NCBI RefSeq assembly: GCF_036174265.1
Contig: NZ_CP108055.1
Location: 1,674,001 to 1,738,000 of the forward strand
Reading direction: 5' to 3'
Origin: Streptomyces sp. NBC_00285
GTDB lineage: Bacteria > Actinomycetota > Actinomycetes > Streptomycetales > Streptomycetaceae
DNA length: 64,000 nucleotides
Position 1 is the stretch's first letter. Every line of letters begins with the position of its first letter. The notes beneath the pieces were generated by a model. That model did no database searches. It worked only from the letters and a program-made list of their open reading frames with translations, and was not told the origin of the DNA. The translations under genes and the position numbers were made by a program. Shown here piece after piece: positions 25,853 to 34,167 of the stretch.

Positions 25853-26884
25853 TCAGGGAGCCGGGTCGGCCTGGGTGGCCCCCGCGGGCCCGGTGCTGGC
25901 CCGCAGCGAGATCGGTGGGACGAGGAGGTGGTGCCGGGGCGGCGCGTCGGGACGGCCGAGCCGCTCCACCAGCAGGTCGACGGCGAGCCGGCCCATCTCG
26001 GCCGCCGGTACGTCCGCCGCGGTGACCTGCGGAGTCACCGTCTCCGCCCACCGGTTGGCCACGATCCCGGTGACGGAGAAGTCCCGTGGCACATGGCGGC
26101 CCGCGTGGGCGAGGCCCCGGTGGAGACCGCCCAGCGCGGCCTCGTTCAAGGTGACCAGGGCCGTGGTGGCAGGGTCGTCGTGCAGGATCCGTTCCACGCA
26201 GGCCTGCCCCGAGGCGGCGTCGTCCCCGCAGCAGTACGTCCGGACCGTCAGACCCCGCTCGGCCGCGGCCTTGGTGAAACCGTCCAGGCCGCGGTGCGCC
26301 GACTCGTACCCGGTCCTCAGGAGTTGCTCGGGCCGGTTGACGAAGGCGATCCGGCGGTGGCCGAGGTCCGCGAGGTGGTGGACGCAGGCCGCCGTCAGCG
26401 CGGTGTGGTCCAGGGCGACGTACCAGCCCTCCTCCGCGCGGGCGGTGCGGCCGATGGCGACGGAGGGGAAGCCGAGCGCGGCCAGGTGATCGACCCGGTC
26501 GTCCTCCAGCCTGATCTCCATCAGGATCGCGCCGTCCACCCGCCGCTCCCCCAGCAGCCGCTGGAAGGAACGGTCGCTGTCCACTCCGCTAGGGGAGAGC
26601 AGCACGTCGTAGTCGTGAGCCGCGGCGGCCTCCACCACGCTGCCGATGAAGTCCAGCTGCATCCCCGTGTAGTGGTTGCCGGCCGGCGGGAAGACCAGGC
26701 CGAGCGTACTGGTCCGCCCGTTGGCCAGGGCGCGGGCGCTGGCGCTGGGCCGGTAGCCCAGTTCGTCGACGACCTGCTGGATCTTCCGGCGGGTGTCTTC
26801 CGACACCGGGCGCTTGCCGCTCAGCGCGTAGGACACGGTGCTGCGGGAGACACCGGCCCGCCGGGCGATCTCACCGATGTTCAC
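25853..26884 (-). CDS. LacI-family repressor of locus A
   Basis: 343 residues. The start is GTG 26884 (AAGGAG six bases upstream), so the protein opens with the helix-turn-helix: NIGEIARRAGVSRSTVSYAL, then the hinge helix region GYRPSASARALANGRT. The effector domain (about 60-330) is the periplasmic-binding-like fold. The recognition helix S-R-S-T-V-S-Y fits operators with a central CG. The gene lies downstream of the promoter at 26937-26965 and the palindrome at 26916-26927, and the same palindrome precedes the divergent glycosidase gene. The sugar released by this locus is the probable inducer. Confidence 0.93.
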   Translation of the reverse strand: MNIGEIARRAGVSRSTVSYALSGKRPVSEDTRRKIQQVVDELGYRPSASARALANGRTSTLGLVFPPAGNHYTGMQLDFIGSVVEAAAAHDYDVLLSPSGVDSDRSFQRLLGERRVDGAILMEIRLEDDRVDHLAALGFPSVAIGRTARAEEGWYVALDHTALTAACVHHLADLGHRRIAFVNRPEQLLRTGYESAHRGLDGFTKAAAERGLTVRTYCCGDDAASGQACVERILHDDPATTALVTLNEAALGGLHRGLAHAGRHVPRDFSVTGIVANRWAETVTPQVTAADVPAAEMGRLAVDLLVERLGRPDAPPRHHLLVPPISLRASTGPAGATQADPAP

Positions 26885-26915
26885 GGCGACTCCTTGGAAG
26901 GGGACAACCGGCTGT

Positions 26916-26927
26916 CGAACCGGTTCG
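26916..26927. promoter_or_regulatory. LacI operator O1, CGAACCGGTTCG
   Basis: Perfect 12-base palindrome lying immediately downstream of the -10 box of the LacI promoter, so a bound repressor would block its own gene. An identical copy lies at 27058-27069. Confidence 0.85.
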
Positions 26928-26936
26928 CGTGAAGTG

Positions 26937-26965
26937 AACGTAGGAACTGCCCGGACCCCTGTCAA
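26937..26965 (-). promoter_or_regulatory. Promoter of the LacI-importer-glycosidase unit (locus A)
   Basis: On the minus strand, TTGACA (26965-26960), 17-base spacer, TACGTT (26942-26937). Near-consensus primary-sigma promoter with the operator from about +3. Confidence 0.8.
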
Positions 26966-27025
26966 TACCCGGAACGTATTCCCCGACCGGGCAAGGGGGA
27001 CCGCGAAATCCCCGTGTCGAGGGGA

Positions 27026-27054
27026 TTGCTGGCCGGTTACTCCGGTGCTAGCTT
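27026..27054 (+). promoter_or_regulatory. Promoter of the secreted glycosidase (locus A)
   Basis: TTGCTG (27026-27031), 17-base spacer, TAGCTT (27049-27054), with the operator starting four bases downstream. The start codon lies 190 bases farther on, leaving a long 5' leader of 175 bases with no evident structure. Confidence 0.65.
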
Positions 27055-27057
27055 CGC

Positions 27058-27069
27058 CGAACCGGTTCG
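27058..27069. promoter_or_regulatory. LacI operator O2, CGAACCGGTTCG
   Basis: Identical 12-base palindrome downstream of the -10 box of the divergent glycosidase gene. Its distance from O1 is 142 bases centre to centre, so repression of both directions or looping is possible. Confidence 0.85.
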
Positions 27070-27243
27070 ACACAGCCCCCACACCGGCCACTCGCTCATT
27101 CCCATGCCGCAGAGCCACCCCACCGGCCGTCCGACACGCGCCCTTCCCTGTGACACGCGCCCGCTGCACACCGGCTCCCGCCGGTGCGACGGCGGCTGAG
27201 GTGTGCCGACCGGAACCCGCTACTCGACGATGAGGACGCTTCC

Positions 27244-30200
27244 ATGCCATCCGCTGACAGATCCCCGCGCCGCCGCGCCCCGGCCGCCATGGCGCTGGCC
27301 CTCGGCGCGGGCCTGCTGGCCGCACCCGCCGTCCCCGCTCACGCGGCCGGGACGCCGGAGCCCGCCGCCCGCTACACCTTCGACCAGGACGACCTCACCT
27401 CCGGAAAGATCGCCGACAGTTCCGGCAACGGCCTGACGGCGAGCCTGGTGAACGGCTCCACCGCCCGGACCGTGGCGGGCCCGGACGGCAGCAAGGCGCT
27501 CGACCTGCCGGGCGGGGCGCCCACCTCCGACGGCGCGTACGTCCGCCTGCCCCGCGAAGTGGTCGGCGACGCAAGCGACCTGACGGTCTCCGCCCGGGTG
27601 AAGTGGAGCGGCGACAAGTCGTCCTGGCAGCGGATCTTCGATCTGGGCACCGACACCTCCAAGTACCTCTTCAGTACGCCCTACAACGGCAACGGGCTGT
27701 TCCAGACCTCCGTGACCACCGGCGGCGGGGGCGGCGAGACACAGGTCCGCGGCTACACCGCGCTGCCCGCGAACGCGTGGCGGACGGTCACCGTCACCCT
27801 CGACTCCGTCGCCGGCCGGCTCACCACCTACCTCGACGGCGTGGCGGTGTCCTCCGCCGCGACCGGCATCAAGGCCAAGGACCTGCTGGACGGTTCGGCC
27901 ACGGCGGCCGGTTACATAGGCAAGTCCCTGTACCCGGACCCGCTGCTCAAGGGCGCGATCGACGACTTCACGGTGTGGCACGCGGCCCTCAGCGCCGAGC
28001 AGGTGGCCGGCCTCGGCGGTCCGGTGCCGACCCTCGACGCACTCTCGACGACGTCCTTCGACGTCCGTACCACCGACGGGACCGCCCCGGTCCTGCCGGC
28101 CGTCGTGCGCTCCTCGTTCTCCGACGGCTACGACCGCGACACCTCCATCGTCTGGGACGCCGTTCCGCCGGAGAAGTACGCCGGGCCGGGGACCTTCACG
28201 GTGGCCGGGACCGCGGCCGGACGCGCGGTGCAGGCGACCGTCACCGTGGTCCGCGAGGGGGCGCTCACCGTGGACCTCGGGTCGGACACCGGCGCGTTCC
28301 ACGGCGGCGCCTCCGGCACCCTCTACGGCGTGTACGGACCGGACGTCCCCACCAACAACCTCATCGAGGGCATGGGTCTGCGCACGGTCTCCACCAAGGC
28401 GCAGGACGGCCCGCAGCACCCCGGTGCCGACGCGCTGGACGTGGTGAAGCCGCTGGCGGACTCCACCGACGGCGACGTGTACATCTACATGACCGACATC
28501 CACCGCGGCTTCCCGTACGAGTGGCCGGGCAGTACCCCGCAGGAGAAGCTGAAGCTCTACGAAGCGAAGATCGCGACCCAGGTCGACCAGGTCCTGAAGC
28601 TGCCGGAGCAGTACCAGGACAACATCGTCTTCGTGCCGTTCAATGAGCCCGAGGGCAACATGTTCGGCACCGGCGAGTGGAGTTACGACAAGGTCAGCTG
28701 GCTGAGCGACCCGGACGACTACTTCGCCGCCTGGGACTCCGCCTACAAGCTCATCAAGGGCAAGATGCCCGACGCCCGTATCGCCGGCCCCAACACCAGT
28801 GTCCTGTACGACCAGGTGAAGGGCTTCCTCACCCACGCGCTGGCCGCGGGCACCCTCCCGGACGTGATCACCTGGCACGAGCTGAGCCATCCTGAGGCGG
28901 TGCGCGAGAGCGTCGCCAAGTACCGGGTGTGGGAAAAGGAGTTGTTCAAGGGGACCTCTCGCGAGGGCACCCAACTCCCCGTCAACATCAACGAGTACGC
29001 CTTCAACTACCACACCTCCGTCCCCGGCCAGATGATCCAGTGGGTCTCCGCGATCGAGGAGTCCAAGGTCGACGCGGACATCGCGTACTGGAACATCGAC
29101 GGCAACCTCTCCGACTCCGCTGTGCAGTCCAATCGCGGCAACGGCCAGTGGTGGCTGCTCAATTCATACGCCTCGATGAGCGGGCACACCCTGGCGGTGA
29201 CCCCGCCGTTCCCCGGCCGGAACTACACCATGCAGGGCGTGGCCACGCTCGACGCGAAGAAGAAGCAGGCCCGGCTGCTCTTCGGCGGCTCCACCGGAAA
29301 GGGCCACATCACCTTCGCGGGCGTCCAGAAGAAACTCTTCGGGGACCGCGTGCACGCCTGGGTGCGTGAGATCGAGTGGAGCGGGCAGGTCGGTGACAAC
29401 TCCGGCCCGAAGCTGCTGAGCGAGCAGAACCTGAAGGTCGCTTCGGACGGCACGGTCACCGTCGACTTCGGTGACGGCGCGCTGCCCAGGCTGAAGGAGT
29501 CCTCGGCGTACGAGATCGTCCTCAGCCCGGCCGGGAAGGCGAAGAGCACGCAGTCGCCGCCGGTGCGCTGGCAGTCGTCGTACGAGGCGGAGGACGCCGC
29601 GCACACGGGCTCGGGCTACTCCAAGAACGGCCCCGAGGGCTCCACTTCGGACGTGTCGAAGTTCTACACCTCCGGCGGCTACGACGTCGGCGGCCTGCGC
29701 ACCGGTTCGGACGTCGCGCTCGACTTCACCGTGGACGTGCCCGAGGACGGCACCTACGACCTGAGCGTCTTCGCCAACTCCCTCAACACCTTCGACAAGG
29801 TGAAGGAGCAGGGCCCCACCAACGTCTTCCTGCGTGTGGACGGCAAGGCCGACGGCGAGCAGCAGCTGTACCTGCCGCTCGGCTACAAGTGGGTGGTCTG
29901 GGACCACACCGACACCAAGGTGAAGCTCACCAAGGGCAAGCACACCCTGACGCTCGCCGCGAAGAGCCTCGACGGCAAGCGCGTGACGAAGGGTGACGCG
30001 ATCGTCGACCGCCTCACCCTGTCCCTGCCGGACGCCTCGGCCAACAGGCAGGTCTACGAAGGCGAGTTGGCCTGGCTGGGCGGCGGAGCACAGGCCGCCT
30101 ACAACCTGCCCGGCTCCGGCTCGGGCGCGGCCCGGCTCGCCAAGGGCCAGACGGCCACGTTCTGGGTGTACTCCCCCGCCGATCGTGAGGCCACCCTCAA

Positions 30201-30888
30201 GGTCGACAGTCTCGGCGGCACCGGCGCCCGGCTCTCCGTCAACGGACACGACGTCCTACGCCTCGACAAGGACCGCAACCGCGTCGCGGTCTCCCTCTCC
30301 GGTGGCGTCAACAAGGTGACGGTGACGGGCGGTTCGTCGCCCACGCTCGTCGACCGCCTCACGGTCACACCGACCGAGGGCACGCTCAGGACGCGTACCT
30401 ACGAGGCGCAGGACGCCGTACTCGCGGGCTCGGCCACGCTCACCCCGCTGTCCCTCGCCACCGACGGTACGGCGATCACCGGGATCGGCGGTGACCCGGG
30501 CAACGGCAACACCGCGACGTTCACCGTCAGCGCGGACAAGGCCGGCCTGTACGCGCTGCGCGTCCGTTACTCCAACCCCGAGCAGTCCGAGGCCACCCAC
30601 TACAACCCGGACCCGCTGGCCCGCCACGCCGACATCAGCGTCAACGGCGGCGAGGCTCGACGGGTCGGCTTCCCGCACACCTTCCACCAGAACGACTTCT
30701 GGGAACTGACGGTGCCGGTCACCTTGAAGAAGGGGCGGAACACCATCGCCTTCCGCTCCGAGGAACTGCCGAACTTCGACGGCACCAGCTACGCCTCGGA
30801 CACCTTCCCCGGCGTGCTGCTCCGCTCCCGGTACGCGCCGCTGATCGACCGGATCGTCGTGGCGCCGTATGCCAAGGAAGTGCGGTGA
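27244..30888 (+). CDS. Secreted multi-domain glycoside hydrolase with LamG and CBM35-type modules
   Basis: 1214 residues. Sec signal peptide (about 1-35, APAVPAHAAG). Then a LamG/concanavalin-like domain (about 42-265), an Ig-like Big_4-type domain (about 270-340), a TIM-barrel-like catalytic domain (about 345-775) with FVPFNEPEGN (Glu468, acid/base candidate) and PVNINEYAFNY (Glu584, nucleophile candidate), and a C-terminal stretch with at least two CBM35/CBM6-type modules (SSYEAEDAAHTGSGYS near 780, TYEAQDAVLAGS near 1058, each ending in DRLTL or DRIVV). The Glu-pair layout is that of clan GH-A enzymes. Family not recognised. A second protein of the same catalytic type lies at 40878. Likely degrades an extracellular polysaccharide whose products enter via the adjacent importer. 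Confidence 0.85.
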   Translation: MPSADRSPRRRAPAAMALALGAGLLAAPAVPAHAAGTPEPAARYTFDQDDLTSGKIADSSGNGLTASLVNGSTARTVAGPDGSKALDLPGGAPTSDGAYVRLPREVVGDASDLTVSARVKWSGDKSSWQRIFDLGTDTSKYLFSTPYNGNGLFQTSVTTGGGGGETQVRGYTALPANAWRTVTVTLDSVAGRLTTYLDGVAVSSAATGIKAKDLLDGSATAAGYIGKSLYPDPLLKGAIDDFTVWHAALSAEQVAGLGGPVPTLDALSTTSFDVRTTDGTAPVLPAVVRSSFSDGYDRDTSIVWDAVPPEKYAGPGTFTVAGTAAGRAVQATVTVVREGALTVDLGSDTGAFHGGASGTLYGVYGPDVPTNNLIEGMGLRTVSTKAQDGPQHPGADALDVVKPLADSTDGDVYIYMTDIHRGFPYEWPGSTPQEKLKLYEAKIATQVDQVLKLPEQYQDNIVFVPFNEPEGNMFGTGEWSYDKVSWLSDPDDYFAAWDSAYKLIKGKMPDARIAGPNTSVLYDQVKGFLTHALAAGTLPDVITWHELSHPEAVRESVAKYRVWEKELFKGTSREGTQLPVNINEYAFNYHTSVPGQMIQWVSAIEESKVDADIAYWNIDGNLSDSAVQSNRGNGQWWLLNSYASMSGHTLAVTPPFPGRNYTMQGVATLDAKKKQARLLFGGSTGKGHITFAGVQKKLFGDRVHAWVREIEWSGQVGDNSGPKLLSEQNLKVASDGTVTVDFGDGALPRLKESSAYEIVLSPAGKAKSTQSPPVRWQSSYEAEDAAHTGSGYSKNGPEGSTSDVSKFYTSGGYDVGGLRTGSDVALDFTVDVPEDGTYDLSVFANSLNTFDKVKEQGPTNVFLRVDGKADGEQQLYLPLGYKWVVWDHTDTKVKLTKGKHTLTLAAKSLDGKRVTKGDAIVDRLTLSLPDASANRQVYEGELAWLGGGAQAAYNLPGSGSGAARLAKGQTATFWVYSPADREATLKVDSLGGTGARLSVNGHDVLRLDKDRNRVAVSLSGGVNKVTVTGGSSPTLVDRLTVTPTEGTLRTRTYEAQDAVLAGSATLTPLSLATDGTAITGIGGDPGNGNTATFTVSADKAGLYALRVRYSNPEQSEATHYNPDPLARHADISVNGGEARRVGFPHTFHQNDFWELTVPVTLKKGRNTIAFRSEELPNFDGTSYASDTFPGVLLRSRYAPLIDRIVVAPYAKEVR

Positions 30889-30897
30889 GGTGAGGTG

Positions 30898-30927
30898 CAC
30901 CGGCGGCGCCGTGAGGCGCCGCCGGTG
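30898..30927. terminator. Terminator hairpin between convergent genes
   Basis: Perfect 13-bp stem (CACCGGCGGCGCC with its complement) around a 4-base GTGA loop, 10 bases after the glycosidase stop. No U-run. Confidence 0.85.
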
Positions 30928-30972
30928 TCCGGCCGCCTGTCCCCCGCCGTGGCCGGTGGTGGACAGGCCGGT

Positions 30973-32049
30973 TCAGTCGGCGGTGCCCGAAGGTCGTCCG
31001 GCGGCCCGGGACCCGCGGCTCGGCGGAGGTGCCGTGGAGGCGCGTACGACGAGCTCGACCGGTGGATCGCTCACCGGTGCGGGCTCCTCGTCCGGCTTCT
31101 CGATGGCCTGCACCAGGCGCCGGAGCCCTTCGTGGGCCACGGCGTCGAACGGCTGGCGCACGGTGGTCAGCGGCGGGGTGACGTAGGCGGAGACGGGGGT
31201 GTCGTCGAACCCGACGACGCTCACGTCCTCGGGCACGCGCAGACCGGCTTCCAGCAGCGCGCGGATCAGGCCGATGGCCATGTCGTCGTTGGCGGCGAAC
31301 ACGGCGGTGACGTCGCCGGCGGCGGCGATTTCCTGACCCGCCGCGTAGCCGGACGAGGCCGACCAGTCGCCCTCGATGACGGACGGCTGCCGCCTGTCGC
31401 GTTCCGCGAGCGCCGCCCGCCAGCCCTGGAGACGGTCCCGGGCGGCGAACCACCTCTGCGGACCGGCCAGATGATGGACCGTCACATGCCCCAGATCCAG
31501 CAGGTGTTCGGTGGCCACCCGCGCCAGCGACTCGGCGCCGACCCCCGCGGCCACCGCGCGCGGACCGCCGAAACCGGCGGGCGCCCCGAGGACCAGGACC
31601 GGGACGTCGACACCGAGCGAGGCGGGCCCCTCGTCGATCGGTTCGGACACGACGATGCCGTCGACGCCCTGTTCGAGAAGTGACTCCATGGCTCCGGCGA
31701 CGCCTGCGGGATCGCCCTCCAGCGTGTTGACGACGCGGAGCGCGTAGCCCGCGTCGCGGGCGGCCCGTTCCACTCCGATGAGCAGGGAGGCGGGTCCGTA
31801 CAGGGCGGTTCCGAGGGTGACCACACCGATCGAACGGGTACGTCCCGAGGCCAGGGCCCGGGCAGCGTTGTTCAGCCGGTAGCCGAGTTCCTCCGCGGCT
31901 TCGAGCACCCGCCCCCGTACCTCGACGGACACGTACCGCTCGCCGTTGAAGACCCGGGAGACCGTCTTCTGCGAGACCCCGGCCCGCCGGGCCACGTCCA
32001 CGGCACGCGGCGCGCCGGGGCTCTGTCCCTGGCCTCCCACTGGCGTCAT
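30973..32049 (-). CDS. LacI-family regulator (second)
   Basis: 358 residues, start ATG 32049 with GGGAG upstream. Helix-turn-helix AVDVARRAGVSQKTVSRVFN, hinge LNNAARALASGRTR, then the sugar-binding-protein-like effector domain with VFAANDDMAIGLIRALLEAG and VSVVGFDDTPVSAYVTPPLT. Its targets are unclear. It is flanked by locus A's terminator and the phosphatase gene, both outside an obvious regulon. An imperfect inverted repeat CCAG-N5-CTGG at 32084-32096 lies in its promoter region and could be its own operator. The C-terminal Pro/Arg-rich tail is unusual but short. Confidence 0.9.
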   Translation of the reverse strand: MTPVGGQGQSPGAPRAVDVARRAGVSQKTVSRVFNGERYVSVEVRGRVLEAAEELGYRLNNAARALASGRTRSIGVVTLGTALYGPASLLIGVERAARDAGYALRVVNTLEGDPAGVAGAMESLLEQGVDGIVVSEPIDEGPASLGVDVPVLVLGAPAGFGGPRAVAAGVGAESLARVATEHLLDLGHVTVHHLAGPQRWFAARDRLQGWRAALAERDRRQPSVIEGDWSASSGYAAGQEIAAAGDVTAVFAANDDMAIGLIRALLEAGLRVPEDVSVVGFDDTPVSAYVTPPLTTVRQPFDAVAHEGLRRLVQAIEKPDEEPAPVSDPPVELVVRASTAPPPSRGSRAAGRPSGTAD

Positions 32050-32083
32050 TGATGTCTCCCGATGTCGGCACCTCGAATCCTAG

Positions 32084-32096
32084 CCAGAGCGACTGG
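32084..32096. promoter_or_regulatory. Possible operator of the second LacI regulator
   Basis: Imperfect inverted repeat CCAG-AGCGA-CTGG 35 bases upstream of the regulator start; adjacent TCAAG-G-CTTGA (32098-32108) is a second short repeat. Support is only position and symmetry. Confidence 0.3.
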
Positions 32097-32125
32097 TCAA
32101 GGCTTGAACCCCCTGGGAGACACCG

Positions 32126-33730
32126 TCACCCGGTGTGGCCGTCGGAGCGGCGGCGGTGCAGCGTGAACTCCTCGAAGACCGACAGGTCGCCGCCCGGCTT
32201 GTTCACGTTGTAGTAGGTCACGTGCATGCGGGTGGTGTCGCCGGCGTGCCGGCCGGGGTCGACGGTGAAGGCGGCGAAGCCGTAGGGGTGCTCGACGTCC
32301 CTGACTCCCGTCCAGACCGCCTGCTCCTTGGTGTAGGTGGAGGTGCGCTTGCCGTTGGCGCCGGCGGTCGACGACACGGAGGTGATCACCTTGGCGCTGC
32401 CGTCCTTGAAGAAGTTCTGGTTCGTGGTGCCCGAGACGCCTCCGCCGCCGAGGATCATGTGCACGGTGCCGAGGCCGGTGTCGATGGAGTCGGTGGCCCC
32501 GGAGACCGGGTTCGGGGTCAGGGTCTCGCTGCCGGTGACCACTCCGCGGACGGCCAGTGAGCGCTCGTAGTTGTGTTCGTGGCCGCACAGCACCAGGTCC
32601 ACGCCGTACCGGTCGAAGAGGGGGCCGTACTTCTGGCGCAGCCCCAGGTCGGCGCCGTTGGCGTCCGAGGAGCTGATCATGACCTGGTGCATGGCGACCA
32701 CCACCCAGTCGACGTCACGGGAGGACCGTGCCGCCTTCAGTTCCCTTTCCAGGAAGGCGAGTTGGCGCCCGCCGGAGTAGCCGCTGATGTAGACGTCGCC
32801 GCCGTCCTGGAGGCAGTTGTCGTCGTTCTGGAGCACGATCACCCGGACCGAGCCGACGGTGAACGCGTACCAGAGGCCGGCGAGTTCGGGGTCCGTCTCG
32901 GTGGACGGGAGGGCGAAGTAGGTCTGGTAGGCGCCGAGTCCGAGCGGGCCGTTGGCCTTCTCGATCTCGTGGTTGCCGGCCGCCGGCATCCACGGGCGGA
33001 AGCGTGCCGAACGGGTGTTGTTGGTGAAGAAGTTGTTCCAGGTGCGCACGCGGTCGACGTCGAGGTTGGCGTAGCACAGGTCGCCGTTGAGCAGGTGGAA
33101 GAGCGGGGCGACCTGCTCGACACCGGTGACGATGTCCTTGGTGGCGGGGGTGGAGTTCGCGTCCAGGGCGGGCGTGCCGTTGGCCGCCCAGGTCACCTGC
33201 GGGGCGGACTGGTCGCCGAAGCTGGTGAAGGTGAACGGCTGCCGTCCGCGTGGAGCCGTGCGGAACGTACCGCTGTCGGGCGTGGCCCCCGCGTGCGTGG
33301 CGAGGTAGATGTACTCGGTGCCGGGGCGCAGCCGTTCGAGCGCGGCGTGGTGGACGTACACGGTACGGCCGGAGGTGCCGTCGACATAGGTGACGGTCCG
33401 GGCCTCGGCGCCGGAGCCGAAGCCGTGTTCCAGGGTGCCGTAGCGCACCTGGGGTCTGGTCACCGGCCGGTCGGTGAGCCAGGAGACCGTCATCCGGGTG
33501 CACGGGTCCGCCCCGAAGGTCAGGTGCAGACCCTGGACCGGGGGCGCGCCGGAGGAGTCGGCGGTGAGATGCAGAGCGGGGGCCGCCTGTGCCGTACCCG
33601 CTGCGAGCAACGGGGTGACGGCCGCGCCCGCCCCCGCCGTACCGAGCAGGCCGAGCGCGTGGCGACGGCTGACCCCCTCGGGGGTCTTCGCCGACTCGTC
33701 CGATGTACCCGGATCTGACTGTGCGGTCAT
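32126..33730 (-). CDS. Tat-exported purple-acid-phosphatase-like metallophosphoesterase
   Basis: 534 residues, start ATG 33730 with GGAGGG upstream. The N-terminus has the twin-arginine motif SRRHALGLLG with a hydrophobic segment and AQA/A cleavage near residue 50. A fibronectin-like purple-acid-phosphatase N-domain follows (GLHLTFGADPCTRMTVSWLT). The metallophosphatase core shows the five metal blocks in order: FGDQ, GDLCYAN, AGNHE, MHQ and GHEHNYERS. It is expected to release phosphate from organic phosphates outside the cell. Folding before export by Tat fits a metal enzyme. No PHO-box-like repeats were recognised upstream. Confidence 0.9.
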   Translation of the reverse strand: MTAQSDPGTSDESAKTPEGVSRRHALGLLGTAGAGAAVTPLLAAGTAQAAPALHLTADSSGAPPVQGLHLTFGADPCTRMTVSWLTDRPVTRPQVRYGTLEHGFGSGAEARTVTYVDGTSGRTVYVHHAALERLRPGTEYIYLATHAGATPDSGTFRTAPRGRQPFTFTSFGDQSAPQVTWAANGTPALDANSTPATKDIVTGVEQVAPLFHLLNGDLCYANLDVDRVRTWNNFFTNNTRSARFRPWMPAAGNHEIEKANGPLGLGAYQTYFALPSTETDPELAGLWYAFTVGSVRVIVLQNDDNCLQDGGDVYISGYSGGRQLAFLERELKAARSSRDVDWVVVAMHQVMISSSDANGADLGLRQKYGPLFDRYGVDLVLCGHEHNYERSLAVRGVVTGSETLTPNPVSGATDSIDTGLGTVHMILGGGGVSGTTNQNFFKDGSAKVITSVSSTAGANGKRTSTYTKEQAVWTGVRDVEHPYGFAAFTVDPGRHAGDTTRMHVTYYNVNKPGGDLSVFEEFTLHRRRSDGHTG

Positions 33731-34095
33731 GGTGCCCTCCCTGGCTGACGACGACCGCACCCTGGCGCGCCTTGGCGGCACCTGGGTGAACGCCACGTTG
33801 ACAGAGGGCCATCGAGCCGCAAGGGGCGCTCCGCGAGGGCCAATCTTGTCCGTGCCTTTGCCGGGGCCCGACGGGGTCATGACCGGGGGGTGCGACAGGC
33901 TGGACGTATGGCATCGGGAGTCGGGAACCGTCGACGCGGTCGCCCCGGGCCACCAGGCCGACGTGGAGCAGGCGACGGCCGCGCGGGAGGCCCGCCCACT
34001 GCCTCGGCGAGAACCACGACACCGGGTCGCCGCCCGTGCTCGACGCTCACCCCGGCGGGACGACGCAGTGAGCCCGGCTCGCGGTGGAACTTGCC
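33731..34095. other. Intergenic region, no gene recognised
   Basis: 365 bases between the phosphatase promoter side and the terminator of the alpha-galactosidase gene. Open frames here are short, GC-biased and lack ribosome sites. No RNA or repeat was seen. Confidence 0.45.
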
Positions 34096-34135
34096 GGAAG
34101 GGGGCGGAGCCGACAGCGCGGGTCCGCCCCCTTCC
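34096..34135 (-). terminator. Terminator of the alpha-galactosidase gene
   Basis: Perfect 13-bp inverted repeat, GGAAGGGGGCGGA with its complement, around a 14-base loop, 33 bases past the stop codon of the minus-strand gene. Reading in that direction the stem ends in a run of Cs then TT. Confidence 0.8.
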
Positions 34136-34167
34136 ATAACCAGGAAGCCCCGCTCACGAAGCCGTAC

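Noticed and set aside
33877..34137. 86-codon minus-strand open frame
   Set aside because: Low-complexity Pro/Arg composition, no ribosome site and it crosses the terminator hairpin at 34096-34135.
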